Assembly (NCBI RefSeq): GCF_027359675.1 | Contig: NZ_CP114786.1 | Span: 6,112,501 to 6,176,500 of the forward strand | Reading direction: 5' to 3' | From: Roseibium sp. Sym1 | GTDB lineage: Bacteria; Pseudomonadota; Alphaproteobacteria; Rhizobiales; Stappiaceae | Length of the DNA stretch: 64,000 nt | In this document: positions 17,398 through 25,615 of the stretch, piece after piece | Numbering within the stretch: position 1 is the first letter of the stretch | Layout of the letters: each line of letters begins with the position of its first letter | Position numbers and translations under genes: made by a program | The notes under the pieces: generated by a model | The model's input: the letters and a program-made list of their open reading frames with translations, nothing else | What the model was told of the DNA's origin: nothing | The model's database searches: none

Positions 17398-18141
17398 CTA
17401 CTTGATCCGGATCCGTTTCAAGACCCGGTTGTCGTTTTCGCTGAAAGCTGTGCGGCCATGGAGGGATTTTCGGTTGTTCAGCACGAGGAGATCACCGGGC
17501 GCGAGGTGAAAAAACTCCAGATGCGCGCGGGCGCAGTCTTCCAGCGTATCAATGGCGTCGTTCATCTCCGGTGACAAAGGCGCACAATCCACAAGTGCCT
17601 GTGCCCGCTCCATTTCCAGCCTGTTGTAACGGATCTCAAGTCCGTCAGGTGTTTGGGTCAGAACGTGTCTTGGACCGATATGGGTGGGCACCGGATTCTC
17701 CATGAGCATCGCCTTGCACTCCGCGGGCAACGCCTCGGCAATCGCATCGACGGAGACGACGAAGCTTTCTCCACCCCGCGCCGCCTGGGTGACACAGGCC
17801 AGCAGAACGATGCTTGAAGGCTCCTCGGAAAAATACTCATCGCTGTGCAGATCAAGCTCCCGGGACGTGGTCGAGGTGATCTGATTTCCGAAAGGGTCGC
17901 ATACCTTGCTTTTGTGATCGGTCACCAGATGAATGATGTCTTTGGAAAGCTTGTTGGAGCGTGTGTCGATCCCTTCTCGTGACATCTGGCCAAGATCATT
18001 GGCCAGTTCCAACAGAAGGTCATCATCATCCACCGGAAACTCTGTAAACAGCAAAGCATGGGCATTGACGGCAGCGTTGGCCCGTATCTGCGCCAGCGTG
18101 GAGGAACGATCCGCGTAGTCTGTTTTCTTCAAGTAGGACAT
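17398..18141 (-). CDS. TauD/TfdA-like Fe(II)/2-oxoglutarate dioxygenase
   Basis: 247 residues from ATG 18141, which has GGAG about 11 bases upstream; an in-frame TTG at 18162 is less likely. The iron site is seen as LHSDEYF near residue 111 (His and Asp) and the distal His in SLHGRTAF near 229, with a C-terminal RVLKRIRIK. The HSDEYF form and length resemble clavaminate-synthase-like amino-acid hydroxylases such as AsnO and VioC. An aspartate is present, so it is not a halogenase. It is the most downstream gene of the NRPS cluster on the minus strand, 320 bp after the thioesterase with a repeat between. A role as an amino-acid or peptide hydroxylase of the cluster is likely, but whether it shares the operon is uncertain. 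Confidence 0.8.
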   Translation of the reverse strand: MSYLKKTDYADRSSTLAQIRANAAVNAHALLFTEFPVDDDDLLLELANDLGQMSREGIDTRSNKLSKDIIHLVTDHKSKVCDPFGNQITSTTSRELDLHSDEYFSEEPSSIVLLACVTQAARGGESFVVSVDAIAEALPAECKAMLMENPVPTHIGPRHVLTQTPDGLEIRYNRLEMERAQALVDCAPLSPEMNDAIDTLEDCARAHLEFFHLAPGDLLVLNNRKSLHGRTAFSENDNRVLKRIRIK

Positions 18142-18245
18142 GTGGTCAAACACTCCGTTCAACCAAGGGTATCACGACAGTCGGATTGGTCTACCACGAA
18201 ACCTGTCGAGGCCTAGGTGTGGAATCCAAAAAGGTTGTTCATTCA

Positions 18246-18346
18246 GGTCGTTCCGGAAATGACCGTCTCCAAGGCGTGAAGGGCAAGGAAACCCAGTCGG
18301 TTTCCGAGCCTTTGCCACGCAGGAGATGGTCTTTTCCGGAACGATC
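18246..18346. repeat. imperfect palindromic repeat, about 100 bp
   Basis: The centre is GGAAACC-CAGTC-GGTTTCC (18287-18305, perfect 7-bp stem). Further out, TTCCGGAAATGACCGTCTCC (18251-18270) pairs with GGAGATGGTCTTTTCCGGAA (18322-18341) at 18 of 20 positions, and the arms continue as GGTCG/CGATC. Weaker symmetry extends to about 18220 and 18370. It sits between the dioxygenase and thioesterase genes. It could be a dispersed extragenic palindrome, or a strong transcript hairpin separating the two genes. I did not see a second copy in the window. Confidence 0.6.
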
Positions 18347-18464
18347 CAGAGGACGCCAACCGGGCTTTGAAAAGCGGCGTCAAAGCCTTTGCGCCATGCA
18401 CCGGCATGGCTCTGCAGGCCTTTCCAGGCTTTTCTGCCCCCGATTGACGCCTGAATGCACATTT

Positions 18465-19241
18465 TTATGGGTCCGTACCCTGGCCCGGCCCCTGATCAAG
18501 CTCGCAGAGAAGCAAATCCACGACGCGATCCGCGGTCCCTCGCAAAAAGAAATGATCCCCTTCCACAAGAAACAGATTGAACCGCGCAACCGTTTCCTCA
18601 CTCCATTCCGCAAGCGCCTCCAGCTCCACGTAGCTGTCCCAGGTGCCCCCTAATGCCGTGATCGGTACCGTGAGGGGACCCGTGTCCCTGCGCCTGTAGC
18701 GCTCATTCAGTCGAAAATCGGATCGATAGACGGGCAGCAGGAGATCGACGAACTCCCTGTTTTCCAGATGATCCGGCAACAGGCCTCCGATCCGGCCGAC
18801 ACGGTCGAGCAACTCGTCATCGCTCAGCTCATGCAGCATCGGACCCTGTCGCGGCGCGGCGGCCCGGCGCGGTGCGTCGCAGGCCCCGACAAAGAGTTTT
18901 TGAGGCAAAGGCAAGCCGCGATCGCCAAGGCCCTGCACCAGCTCAAAACCGATGCGGGCCCCCATGCTGTGCCCGTATATGGCAAAAGGCTTGTCCAGCC
19001 ATGGCTCCAACTCCACCACCAGATGCTCTGTCATGTGGTCCATGTCATCAATGAGCGGCACGTCCAGGCGCGTCTCGCGGCCCGGATACTGAACGGCTGC
19101 GAGCTCAATCGTCTCGGGCAGTTTCCGTTTCCAATCGTGATAGACCGATGCACTGCCCCCGGCGAAGGGCAGGCAGAAGAGCCGAAGCTTTGCGCTGTCG
19201 GACGGCTGAAGAAACGGAAGGGCCTCAATACGGTCGGGCAT
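18465..19241 (-). CDS. type II thioesterase (GrsT-like)
   Basis: 258 residues, alpha/beta hydrolase. LFCLPFAGGSASVYHDW near residue 20 is the type II thioesterase opening, and YGHSMGAR near 89 contains the catalytic Ser (GHSMG). An acid and a His follow, the His in EGDHFFLRG near 233. These enzymes release wrong or stalled acyl groups from carrier proteins of NRPS/PKS lines and sometimes release products. No type I thioesterase domain is seen in any module here, so this stand-alone enzyme may also take part in chain release. ATG is at 19241-19239, overlapping the stop of the upstream NRPS gene (TAATG), so it is translationally coupled to it. Confidence 0.9.
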   Translation of the reverse strand: MPDRIEALPFLQPSDSAKLRLFCLPFAGGSASVYHDWKRKLPETIELAAVQYPGRETRLDVPLIDDMDHMTEHLVVELEPWLDKPFAIYGHSMGARIGFELVQGLGDRGLPLPQKLFVGACDAPRRAAAPRQGPMLHELSDDELLDRVGRIGGLLPDHLENREFVDLLLPVYRSDFRLNERYRRRDTGPLTVPITALGGTWDSYVELEALAEWSEETVARFNLFLVEGDHFFLRGTADRVVDLLLCELDQGPGQGTDP

Positions 19242-22200
19242 TATCGCGCACGCTCATGGTCTTCGGTCAGGGACAGGTGGAACATTGAACCATCCTCTTG
19301 CTCGGCGATCCCACGCAGCAGCGCAATGAACTGGGACAGGAGCCTTTCCGCGGACGGCCGGCCATAGGCGCCGGTATCATAGGAAAGGTGAAGGGTTATC
19401 GCGCCGTCATTGGAGCGGACAAAGGTCCAGATGAGATCGGTCTTGCCCTGGCTTTCGGGGGCCGAGATCACCTGGACGGGCCGCCCAGAGATAGAAAGGT
19501 CCGGGTGTGGCTCCACCAATTGCAGGATCGAGCGATAAGGCGGCAGCTTGGGCAGGTTTGGGTTTGCGGGCCCCGGCGCGTTCCACCGATGATCGAGCGC
19601 CTGGAAAAGAATGTCTTGGGTCGTTTGCAGGCGATCCGGGACGCGATCGGACCTCGAGAAGTCGAGGGAGAGCGGCAGCACGGCCACAAAACACCCCAAC
19701 ATGTCGTCGTAATCCAGATTGGGGCGCAGGGACACAGGCATCCCGCACAGGAGATCCGTCTTGCCGGTGAGGCGTTGGACCAAAACGCCATAGGCGGTGA
19801 CAAGCAGTCCATAGAGCGTGGCCTCCTGCTCGCCCGCCCGCGCGGTCAATGCCGAGACGGTCTCGGCGGGTATGCGCCTTTCGATAGAAGCCGCCTGACC
19901 GGACGGCGCACCGTCGGTTGGGAAGCTGCTTGGCTCAGCTGCACGGTGGAGGCGGTTCGCCCAGTATCGCGAAGCCTTGGACCTCTCGAACTGGTCCGCC
20001 TCCCACGCCAGAAGGTCTTCGATACTGGCGCGCGGGGGCGCAGGTTTGGGAATATCTCCTGCCTCACAGTCCTTGAACACGGAACAGAACTCCTGCATCA
20101 GGGCCGACGCGGATTGACGATCGGCCACGAGGTGATGCAGATCGAACCTGAGCAGGCTGCGGCCGTCGCCGAGGCGAAACAGACGAACCTGCAAAGGCGG
20201 ATTTCCAGGCAGGCCGTCATGGTTTGAAAGCCTGCCTGACATCAGCTCGCGGGGATCAGCGTTCTTCGCGTCACGGACATCGAACGGGACTTGGGCCTGC
20301 CTGCGGATCACCTGGACCGGTTTTCCCGATTGCAGCTCAAACGAGGTGCGCAATGCCGGGTGCCTGTCACTCAGCCAGCCGAGCGTCTTCTGGATGGTGC
20401 CGTGGCCCGGCTCACTGTCCAGAACAAAACCAATGGGCATGTTAAAGAGCCCGGGACTGCCCGAGATATGTTCTTTCAGAAAGAGTGGCAGCTGGGCAGA
20501 GCTCAACGGCAGCACAGTATCTTTCCCCGGCATTCCACGAGCCGCCTGCGGGAGATGCGCGGGGGAGACACGCGCGTCCTTGATCAAGTCAGACATCTTT
20601 GACATGTCTGCCGCCCCGGCAAGAAGGGCCAACGGCACCCGCACCCCGAACTCCTGCTCGATCACCAATTGCAGGCGGGCAAGCAACAGGGAGTGACCGC
20701 CCGCGCGAAAGAAATTCGTGGAGCTTTGCGGCGACGTGGGGAGATTCAGCACGGATGTCCAGATTGCGGCGAGCCGTTGCTCGGTCGGATCGTCAAGACA
20801 CACCGGCGCCTCCTGGTAGCGGCGCTCAGGGCTTGTCGGTGCCAGTTCAGCCAGCGCCTTGCGGTCCAGCTTGCCATTTTGTGTCGTCCAAAGGCGTTCT
20901 GTCTTTTGATAGGTGTCGGGCCAGAACGCCGGTGGAAGACGTGCCTCGACGAAGCCGCCGAGATCATCCGGAAGATCCCTGCCGGTGGGCACACAAAACG
21001 CATGGATGCGGATGTCTCCCGCCGCATCGGGCCGGGCAGTGACCCCCGCCCAAGCAATTCCGGAATGCTCCAGCAGCGTTGCTTCGATCTCTCCCAGTTC
21101 GATGCGCTGCCCGCGGCGTTTGATCTGGCTATCCCGGCGCCCGTGATATGTCAGCGCCCCGTCCCGGCGTTGCCGGACAAGATCGCCCGTCAGATAAAGC
21201 CGCTTGCCGGGGCGGAACGGATCCGGGCGGAACCGATCTGCCGTCAGGCCCGCATTGCCCATATAGCCCCAGGCCAGCGCCACTCCCCCGATGGCGAGTT
21301 CCCCCAGACACCCGGGCGGCAGTCGGTTGCCCTGACGGTCAAGCACTTCGGTGACGACATTGGAAATCGGCCAACCGATCGGCACTTCGACCCGGTCCTG
21401 GGGGCTGCATACCCATGCCGTGACGTCGATTGCGGCCTCGGTGGGGCCGTAGAGGTTTGACACGGTGCATTGGAGCGATGACTGCGCGCGGCTTGCAAGC
21501 GGCGCGGGCAAGGCCTCCCCACTGCAGATGCAGTGTTTCAGGGAGGGCGGGTCACGTGCCTCCAGGGCCCAGGCTTGCAGAAAAACCTTCAGCATGGAGG
21601 GCACGAAATGCACAAAATGGATATCGCGGCGGACGATCAGATCGGCGATGTAATGGGGATCGCGATGCCCCCCCGGCGCCGCGATGACAAGCTCTCCGCC
21701 GTATAGAAGCGGCCAAAGGAGCTCCCAGATCGAGACGTCGAAACTCACGGGCGTCTTGTGAAGCACGCGTTCCCCGGGGCGCAGCTGAAATGCCTGCTGC
21801 ATCCAGTCCAGCCGGTTTGCCAGTGCAGACCGGGGCACACCAACCGCCTTTGGTTGGCCGGTCGAACCTGATGTAAACAGGATATAGGCCAGCCCGTCCT
21901 CTGGTTCGGCGCGACCCGGCAATACCTCAAGCGGGTGGTGCATCGCCTCATCCAGCGACAGGGTGCGAATGGGCGTGTCCTCTGCCTGATCCGCATTCGA
22001 GGTGATCAAGACCGAGGCCTTGGCCTGTTCGAGCTGCCTGTTGCGCCGCAGAACGGGCGTTTCGACCTCTATGGGCACGAAAACGGCGCGCAGGGCCAAT
22101 ATTCCCAGAATGACGGCCAGATACTCAAGCTGGCGGGGCAGTGACAGGGCGACGACAGTTCCCTCTGTCACGCCGCAAGCCTGCAGCGCTGCCGCAACGC

Positions 22201-25200
22201 GGCGTGCACGGGTTGCCAGCTCGCAATAGGTCAGCTGGCCGGCATCGCTGCTCAGTGCGACGGCCCCGGGTTGCTGATTGGCTTGATCCTGGAAGGCCTG
22301 AAAGAGGTCCCGGTTGAGCAGGCAGGGCCGCCGCGTGTCATTCCATTTATTTATCTCTGCCCGCTCTTGCGCCAAGAGGACATGCAGATCGCACACCTGT
22401 GTCTCGGGCCGGTCCAGGGCTTGCGCGAGAAGCTGCTCTATCCGTTGGGAGAGCCGCTCGAGCCCCGTCTCGTCAAACAGGTTGGACCGGGACCGCAAGG
22501 TGAGATGCAACCGGTTTCCCAGCCATCCTCCAAGGACCATCAGCGGAAATTGGGGGGGCCTGTCGGGCAGCTTATATGTCCGCCCTGCCAAGGGCCCAGA
22601 CGGCAAGGGGACATCCGGCACATTCAAGGCCATGGCGGTGAGCGCAGGATCACCGTCGCCTGCGTTTTCGTCGTACCAGGAGAAAACCATCCGGGAGACG
22701 GGATGCATGCCGTCCTCCCCTGCGGCCTCCACCACCGGCGCGATGGCGGACAGGGGAACGGACTGATGATCCAGGACCCATCCAAGCTCAGCCGCGCATT
22801 GCTGAACCATCTGAGAAAACGACGCCATCGGAGGCACCGTCATGGAAACGGGCAGCACGTGGGCAAAACACCCGATCGCAGTCATGTCGTCCAGTCTGGT
22901 GCGATTGGAGACGGACACCGAAGTGACGGCCTTCCCGGCATCGGCGAGGCGTGCGCGCAGGATCTGGAGCGCGGTCAACAGCACCGCAGGCACCGTGACC
23001 CCGCGCCTTTGCGCGAAGACACGCAGATCTTTCGACAGGGACGACCCGATGCGCAGGGTGTGTTCGGCGCCCTGCACCGCATCGGGCGTGGACGTATCCC
23101 CGGGAAGCTCGGGAAGGTCGGCGAGGTTGGGAGAGAGCTTCTCCTGCCAGGCCCGCACCGCATCTTCAGAGTAGCCGAACGCATCCTGCAAGGGCGTCTC
23201 TGGCGGACGCCAGTCCCCTTGCAGGCTTTCCTTCAACTGTTCCCAAAGACATTCCACGGTCCTCATGTCGCCCACGATATGGTGCAGTCGCAAAAGCAGA
23301 AGAGGCGCGCCATCCGCCTCTTCCACCAGGTCGAGCGCCACCAGGGGCCCCGTTTCGAGATCCATGGGCTCGGCCAGCAGCTCCTTGATTTTCGCGGGCG
23401 CGTCTTCAACACGGATGTGTCGCACCCTCTCCTGCTTCGCATCTGCGGGGGCAAATGCGAGATCGCCTTCAAAGGTGGCAACGACCGACTGCAGAAGCGG
23501 GTGTTTCGCAAGAATCCCGAGGAACGCCTCGCGCAAATGCTCGAACCCTGGCATCTCGTTCAGTTGAATCGCGCCTGCGATCACGTCCGCCGTGCCCCGC
23601 GTTCCAAGCCGATCGAGATACCAAAACGCCCTTTGAACCGGATTGAGCGCGATCTGCGCGCCAGGGGTGGGGTGCACGGCCCTGTTGTCCGTGATAGGCA
23701 CGCCCTCAAGGCGGTCTTCAATGTCTTGCAGAGAGTGTCCGGCCAGCAGCCACCCCGGTGTCACGTCCTTCGCTGCGGTGTTTTCCAACGCGGCGGCCAA
23801 GTGCATGGCTTTAAGCGAGTCCAAGCCATACTCGGTCAGCTTCCGCGTCGGATCGATCTGGTCGGCGGACACGCCCAATGCCCGGGCCACCACGCCTCGC
23901 AACCCGCCCGTCTCGACGGGTGCGTCCGGACGTTCCAAATTTTGTTCCAGGACGCAAAGGGGCGTCATCTCCCCCGCTCGCCATGCCTGTGCCGCTGCCT
24001 TGCGGCGCACCTTGCCGCTGGACGTGCGCGGCAGGGCACCCGGTTTCAAAAGGGCAATGATGGCGGGGGCGATTTCGTGTTGTTCGGCCATTTCCGCGCG
24101 CAGCTGAACCGCCAGATCCATAAGTGTCTGGCCATCGAGCTTCTGGGCGCATTCAACAAGCAGGGCCGCTTGCTCCCCTTCCGCCGTCTCAAGCGGGACG
24201 GCAGCACTGCCGCCGGGCCGGATGGCATCAGACAGGCGTTCCACCGATCGCTCCAGGTCTTCGGGATGGTGGTTTCTGCCCGCGAGGACGAGGACGTCAC
24301 TCTTGCGTCCGCAGATGAACAGCTCCCCCTGATCCAGAAACCCGATATCGCCGGTTCTCAGATACGCGCCTTCGCCATCCAAGGGGGTGGAGAACCGTTC
24401 GGCGTCGCGCCCGCCCCAGGCCGCTGAGGCGATCGCCGGGCCCGAGGCGCATATCTCACCCACGCCTCCCTCCGGCAGGACCGTCCTTGAGGCGGGATCA
24501 ACAATCGCGACCCGGATGCCATCGAGCGGCGTGCCGTTCGACACGATGGTCTTGCCGCCCGGCATCTGCTCGACACGGCCAGCGATCAACGTATTCGGAT
24601 CAACCGAGATATGGCGGGGCCGCACCCGCGCACGGACCCCGCTGACCACCAGCGTGGCCTCTGCGAGCCCATAGGTCGGACAAAAGGCGCGCGCGTCGAA
24701 GCCATGCTCGGCGAAGGCGGTGGAGAAGCGGGAGAGCGTCTCGGACCGCACCGGTTCGGCCCCGCAAAACGCGACCCGCCAATGGCTCAGGTCAAGATCG
24801 GCACCGATAGATTTTCTGGATGCGCGCAACACATGTTCGAAGGCAAAATTCGGCCCCCCGGCCACAGTGGCCCTGCAGGTCGAGATCGCGCCAAGCCAGG
24901 TGTACGGATTTCCAAGAAAGCGCCGCGCGGGCAGGTAATGGCTGCGCGCGCCCAGGTAGAGCGGCGTCAGCAGGGTTCCGAACAGGCCCAGATCATGATG
25001 CATTGGCAGCCAATTGACGAAGACGTCGTCCTGGACCAGCCCGAAATGCCCAATGATCTGGTTGAGGTGGCGGGATATCATCGCCCTTGTGAGGCAGACG
25101 CCACGCGGGCTTTGGGTAGACCCGGAGGTGTATTGCAAGACGGCCAGATCATCGGGGGCCGTGGCGGGCAGATCCTCCTGCCCTGTCACCGGAGCGCACT

Positions 25201-25615
25201 CGGGATCGACGGAGATCGCTGGCAGCCCCGGAACGGGTGTCACGGCTGCGGCGTGAGCCGGCAGGATGGCCAGAGACGCATCGCAGTCCCGCGCGATGGC
25301 CTCAATGCGCCAGATCGCATGTTTGCCCGAGGCTTGCGGAGTCGGAACGGCCACGGCGCCCGCGCGCAGACATCCGATCAGGCCGATGGCCACGTCTACG
25401 GGCCGGGTCAAGCAGAGCAGGACGCGCCCACCCGGGGGAACTTGGCCATGGATGATCTTGGCCATGCGCCCGGCCCGGTCCCAAATCCTGTCGATGTCGG
25501 TTTCATCCGAAAGGGTGCCATCGCTTTTGACGGTCGCCAGGCGCGCCGTTTCCAAGCCCCGCGCTGCATTGTCCTCAATGCGGTCAAGCAGGTCTTGGCA
25601 GGCTCCTGATGTCAT
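19241..25615 (-). CDS. FAAL-ACP-C-A(Ser)-PCP-C nonribosomal peptide synthetase
   Basis: 2124 residues from ATG 25615, which overlaps the upstream stop (ATGA). Domains: fatty acyl-AMP ligase at about 1-575 (QYTSGSTQSPRG, then WLPMHHDLGLFG); ACP near 585-650 (YGLDSLKAMH); condensation domain near 665-1085 with HHIVGDM; adenylation domain near 1100-1600 (ILFTSGSTGQPKA); PCP near 1625-1695 (GGHSLLLA); second condensation domain near 1715-2124 with HHLVADR. The A-domain pocket read by alignment to GrsA is D V W H I S L I D, close to the serine codes DVWHFSLVD and DVWHLSLID, so serine is predicted. FAAL activates a fatty acid as acyl-AMP and loads the ACP; the first C domain joins it to serine. The last C domain would pass the acyl-seryl chain to a downstream PCP. 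This is therefore a good candidate for the initiating enzyme. Confidence 0.88.
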   Translation of the reverse strand: MTSGACQDLLDRIEDNAARGLETARLATVKSDGTLSDETDIDRIWDRAGRMAKIIHGQVPPGGRVLLCLTRPVDVAIGLIGCLRAGAVAVPTPQASGKHAIWRIEAIARDCDASLAILPAHAAAVTPVPGLPAISVDPECAPVTGQEDLPATAPDDLAVLQYTSGSTQSPRGVCLTRAMISRHLNQIIGHFGLVQDDVFVNWLPMHHDLGLFGTLLTPLYLGARSHYLPARRFLGNPYTWLGAISTCRATVAGGPNFAFEHVLRASRKSIGADLDLSHWRVAFCGAEPVRSETLSRFSTAFAEHGFDARAFCPTYGLAEATLVVSGVRARVRPRHISVDPNTLIAGRVEQMPGGKTIVSNGTPLDGIRVAIVDPASRTVLPEGGVGEICASGPAIASAAWGGRDAERFSTPLDGEGAYLRTGDIGFLDQGELFICGRKSDVLVLAGRNHHPEDLERSVERLSDAIRPGGSAAVPLETAEGEQAALLVECAQKLDGQTLMDLAVQLRAEMAEQHEIAPAIIALLKPGALPRTSSGKVRRKAAAQAWRAGEMTPLCVLEQNLERPDAPVETGGLRGVVARALGVSADQIDPTRKLTEYGLDSLKAMHLAAALENTAAKDVTPGWLLAGHSLQDIEDRLEGVPITDNRAVHPTPGAQIALNPVQRAFWYLDRLGTRGTADVIAGAIQLNEMPGFEHLREAFLGILAKHPLLQSVVATFEGDLAFAPADAKQERVRHIRVEDAPAKIKELLAEPMDLETGPLVALDLVEEADGAPLLLLRLHHIVGDMRTVECLWEQLKESLQGDWRPPETPLQDAFGYSEDAVRAWQEKLSPNLADLPELPGDTSTPDAVQGAEHTLRIGSSLSKDLRVFAQRRGVTVPAVLLTALQILRARLADAGKAVTSVSVSNRTRLDDMTAIGCFAHVLPVSMTVPPMASFSQMVQQCAAELGWVLDHQSVPLSAIAPVVEAAGEDGMHPVSRMVFSWYDENAGDGDPALTAMALNVPDVPLPSGPLAGRTYKLPDRPPQFPLMVLGGWLGNRLHLTLRSRSNLFDETGLERLSQRIEQLLAQALDRPETQVCDLHVLLAQERAEINKWNDTRRPCLLNRDLFQAFQDQANQQPGAVALSSDAGQLTYCELATRARRVAAALQACGVTEGTVVALSLPRQLEYLAVILGILALRAVFVPIEVETPVLRRNRQLEQAKASVLITSNADQAEDTPIRTLSLDEAMHHPLEVLPGRAEPEDGLAYILFTSGSTGQPKAVGVPRSALANRLDWMQQAFQLRPGERVLHKTPVSFDVSIWELLWPLLYGGELVIAAPGGHRDPHYIADLIVRRDIHFVHFVPSMLKVFLQAWALEARDPPSLKHCICSGEALPAPLASRAQSSLQCTVSNLYGPTEAAIDVTAWVCSPQDRVEVPIGWPISNVVTEVLDRQGNRLPPGCLGELAIGGVALAWGYMGNAGLTADRFRPDPFRPGKRLYLTGDLVRQRRDGALTYHGRRDSQIKRRGQRIELGEIEATLLEHSGIAWAGVTARPDAAGDIRIHAFCVPTGRDLPDDLGGFVEARLPPAFWPDTYQKTERLWTTQNGKLDRKALAELAPTSPERRYQEAPVCLDDPTEQRLAAIWTSVLNLPTSPQSSTNFFRAGGHSLLLARLQLVIEQEFGVRVPLALLAGAADMSKMSDLIKDARVSPAHLPQAARGMPGKDTVLPLSSAQLPLFLKEHISGSPGLFNMPIGFVLDSEPGHGTIQKTLGWLSDRHPALRTSFELQSGKPVQVIRRQAQVPFDVRDAKNADPRELMSGRLSNHDGLPGNPPLQVRLFRLGDGRSLLRFDLHHLVADRQSASALMQEFCSVFKDCEAGDIPKPAPPRASIEDLLAWEADQFERSKASRYWANRLHRAAEPSSFPTDGAPSGQAASIERRIPAETVSALTARAGEQEATLYGLLVTAYGVLVQRLTGKTDLLCGMPVSLRPNLDYDDMLGCFVAVLPLSLDFSRSDRVPDRLQTTQDILFQALDHRWNAPGPANPNLPKLPPYRSILQLVEPHPDLSISGRPVQVISAPESQGKTDLIWTFVRSNDGAITLHLSYDTGAYGRPSAERLLSQFIALLRGIAEQEDGSMFHLSLTEDHERAR

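Noticed and set aside
22271..24427. 718-residue open frame antisense to the FAAL-NRPS gene
   Set aside because: High GC suppresses stop codons opposite NRPS genes. No recognisable motif, His/Arg/Gln-rich, and fully overlaps a certain gene.
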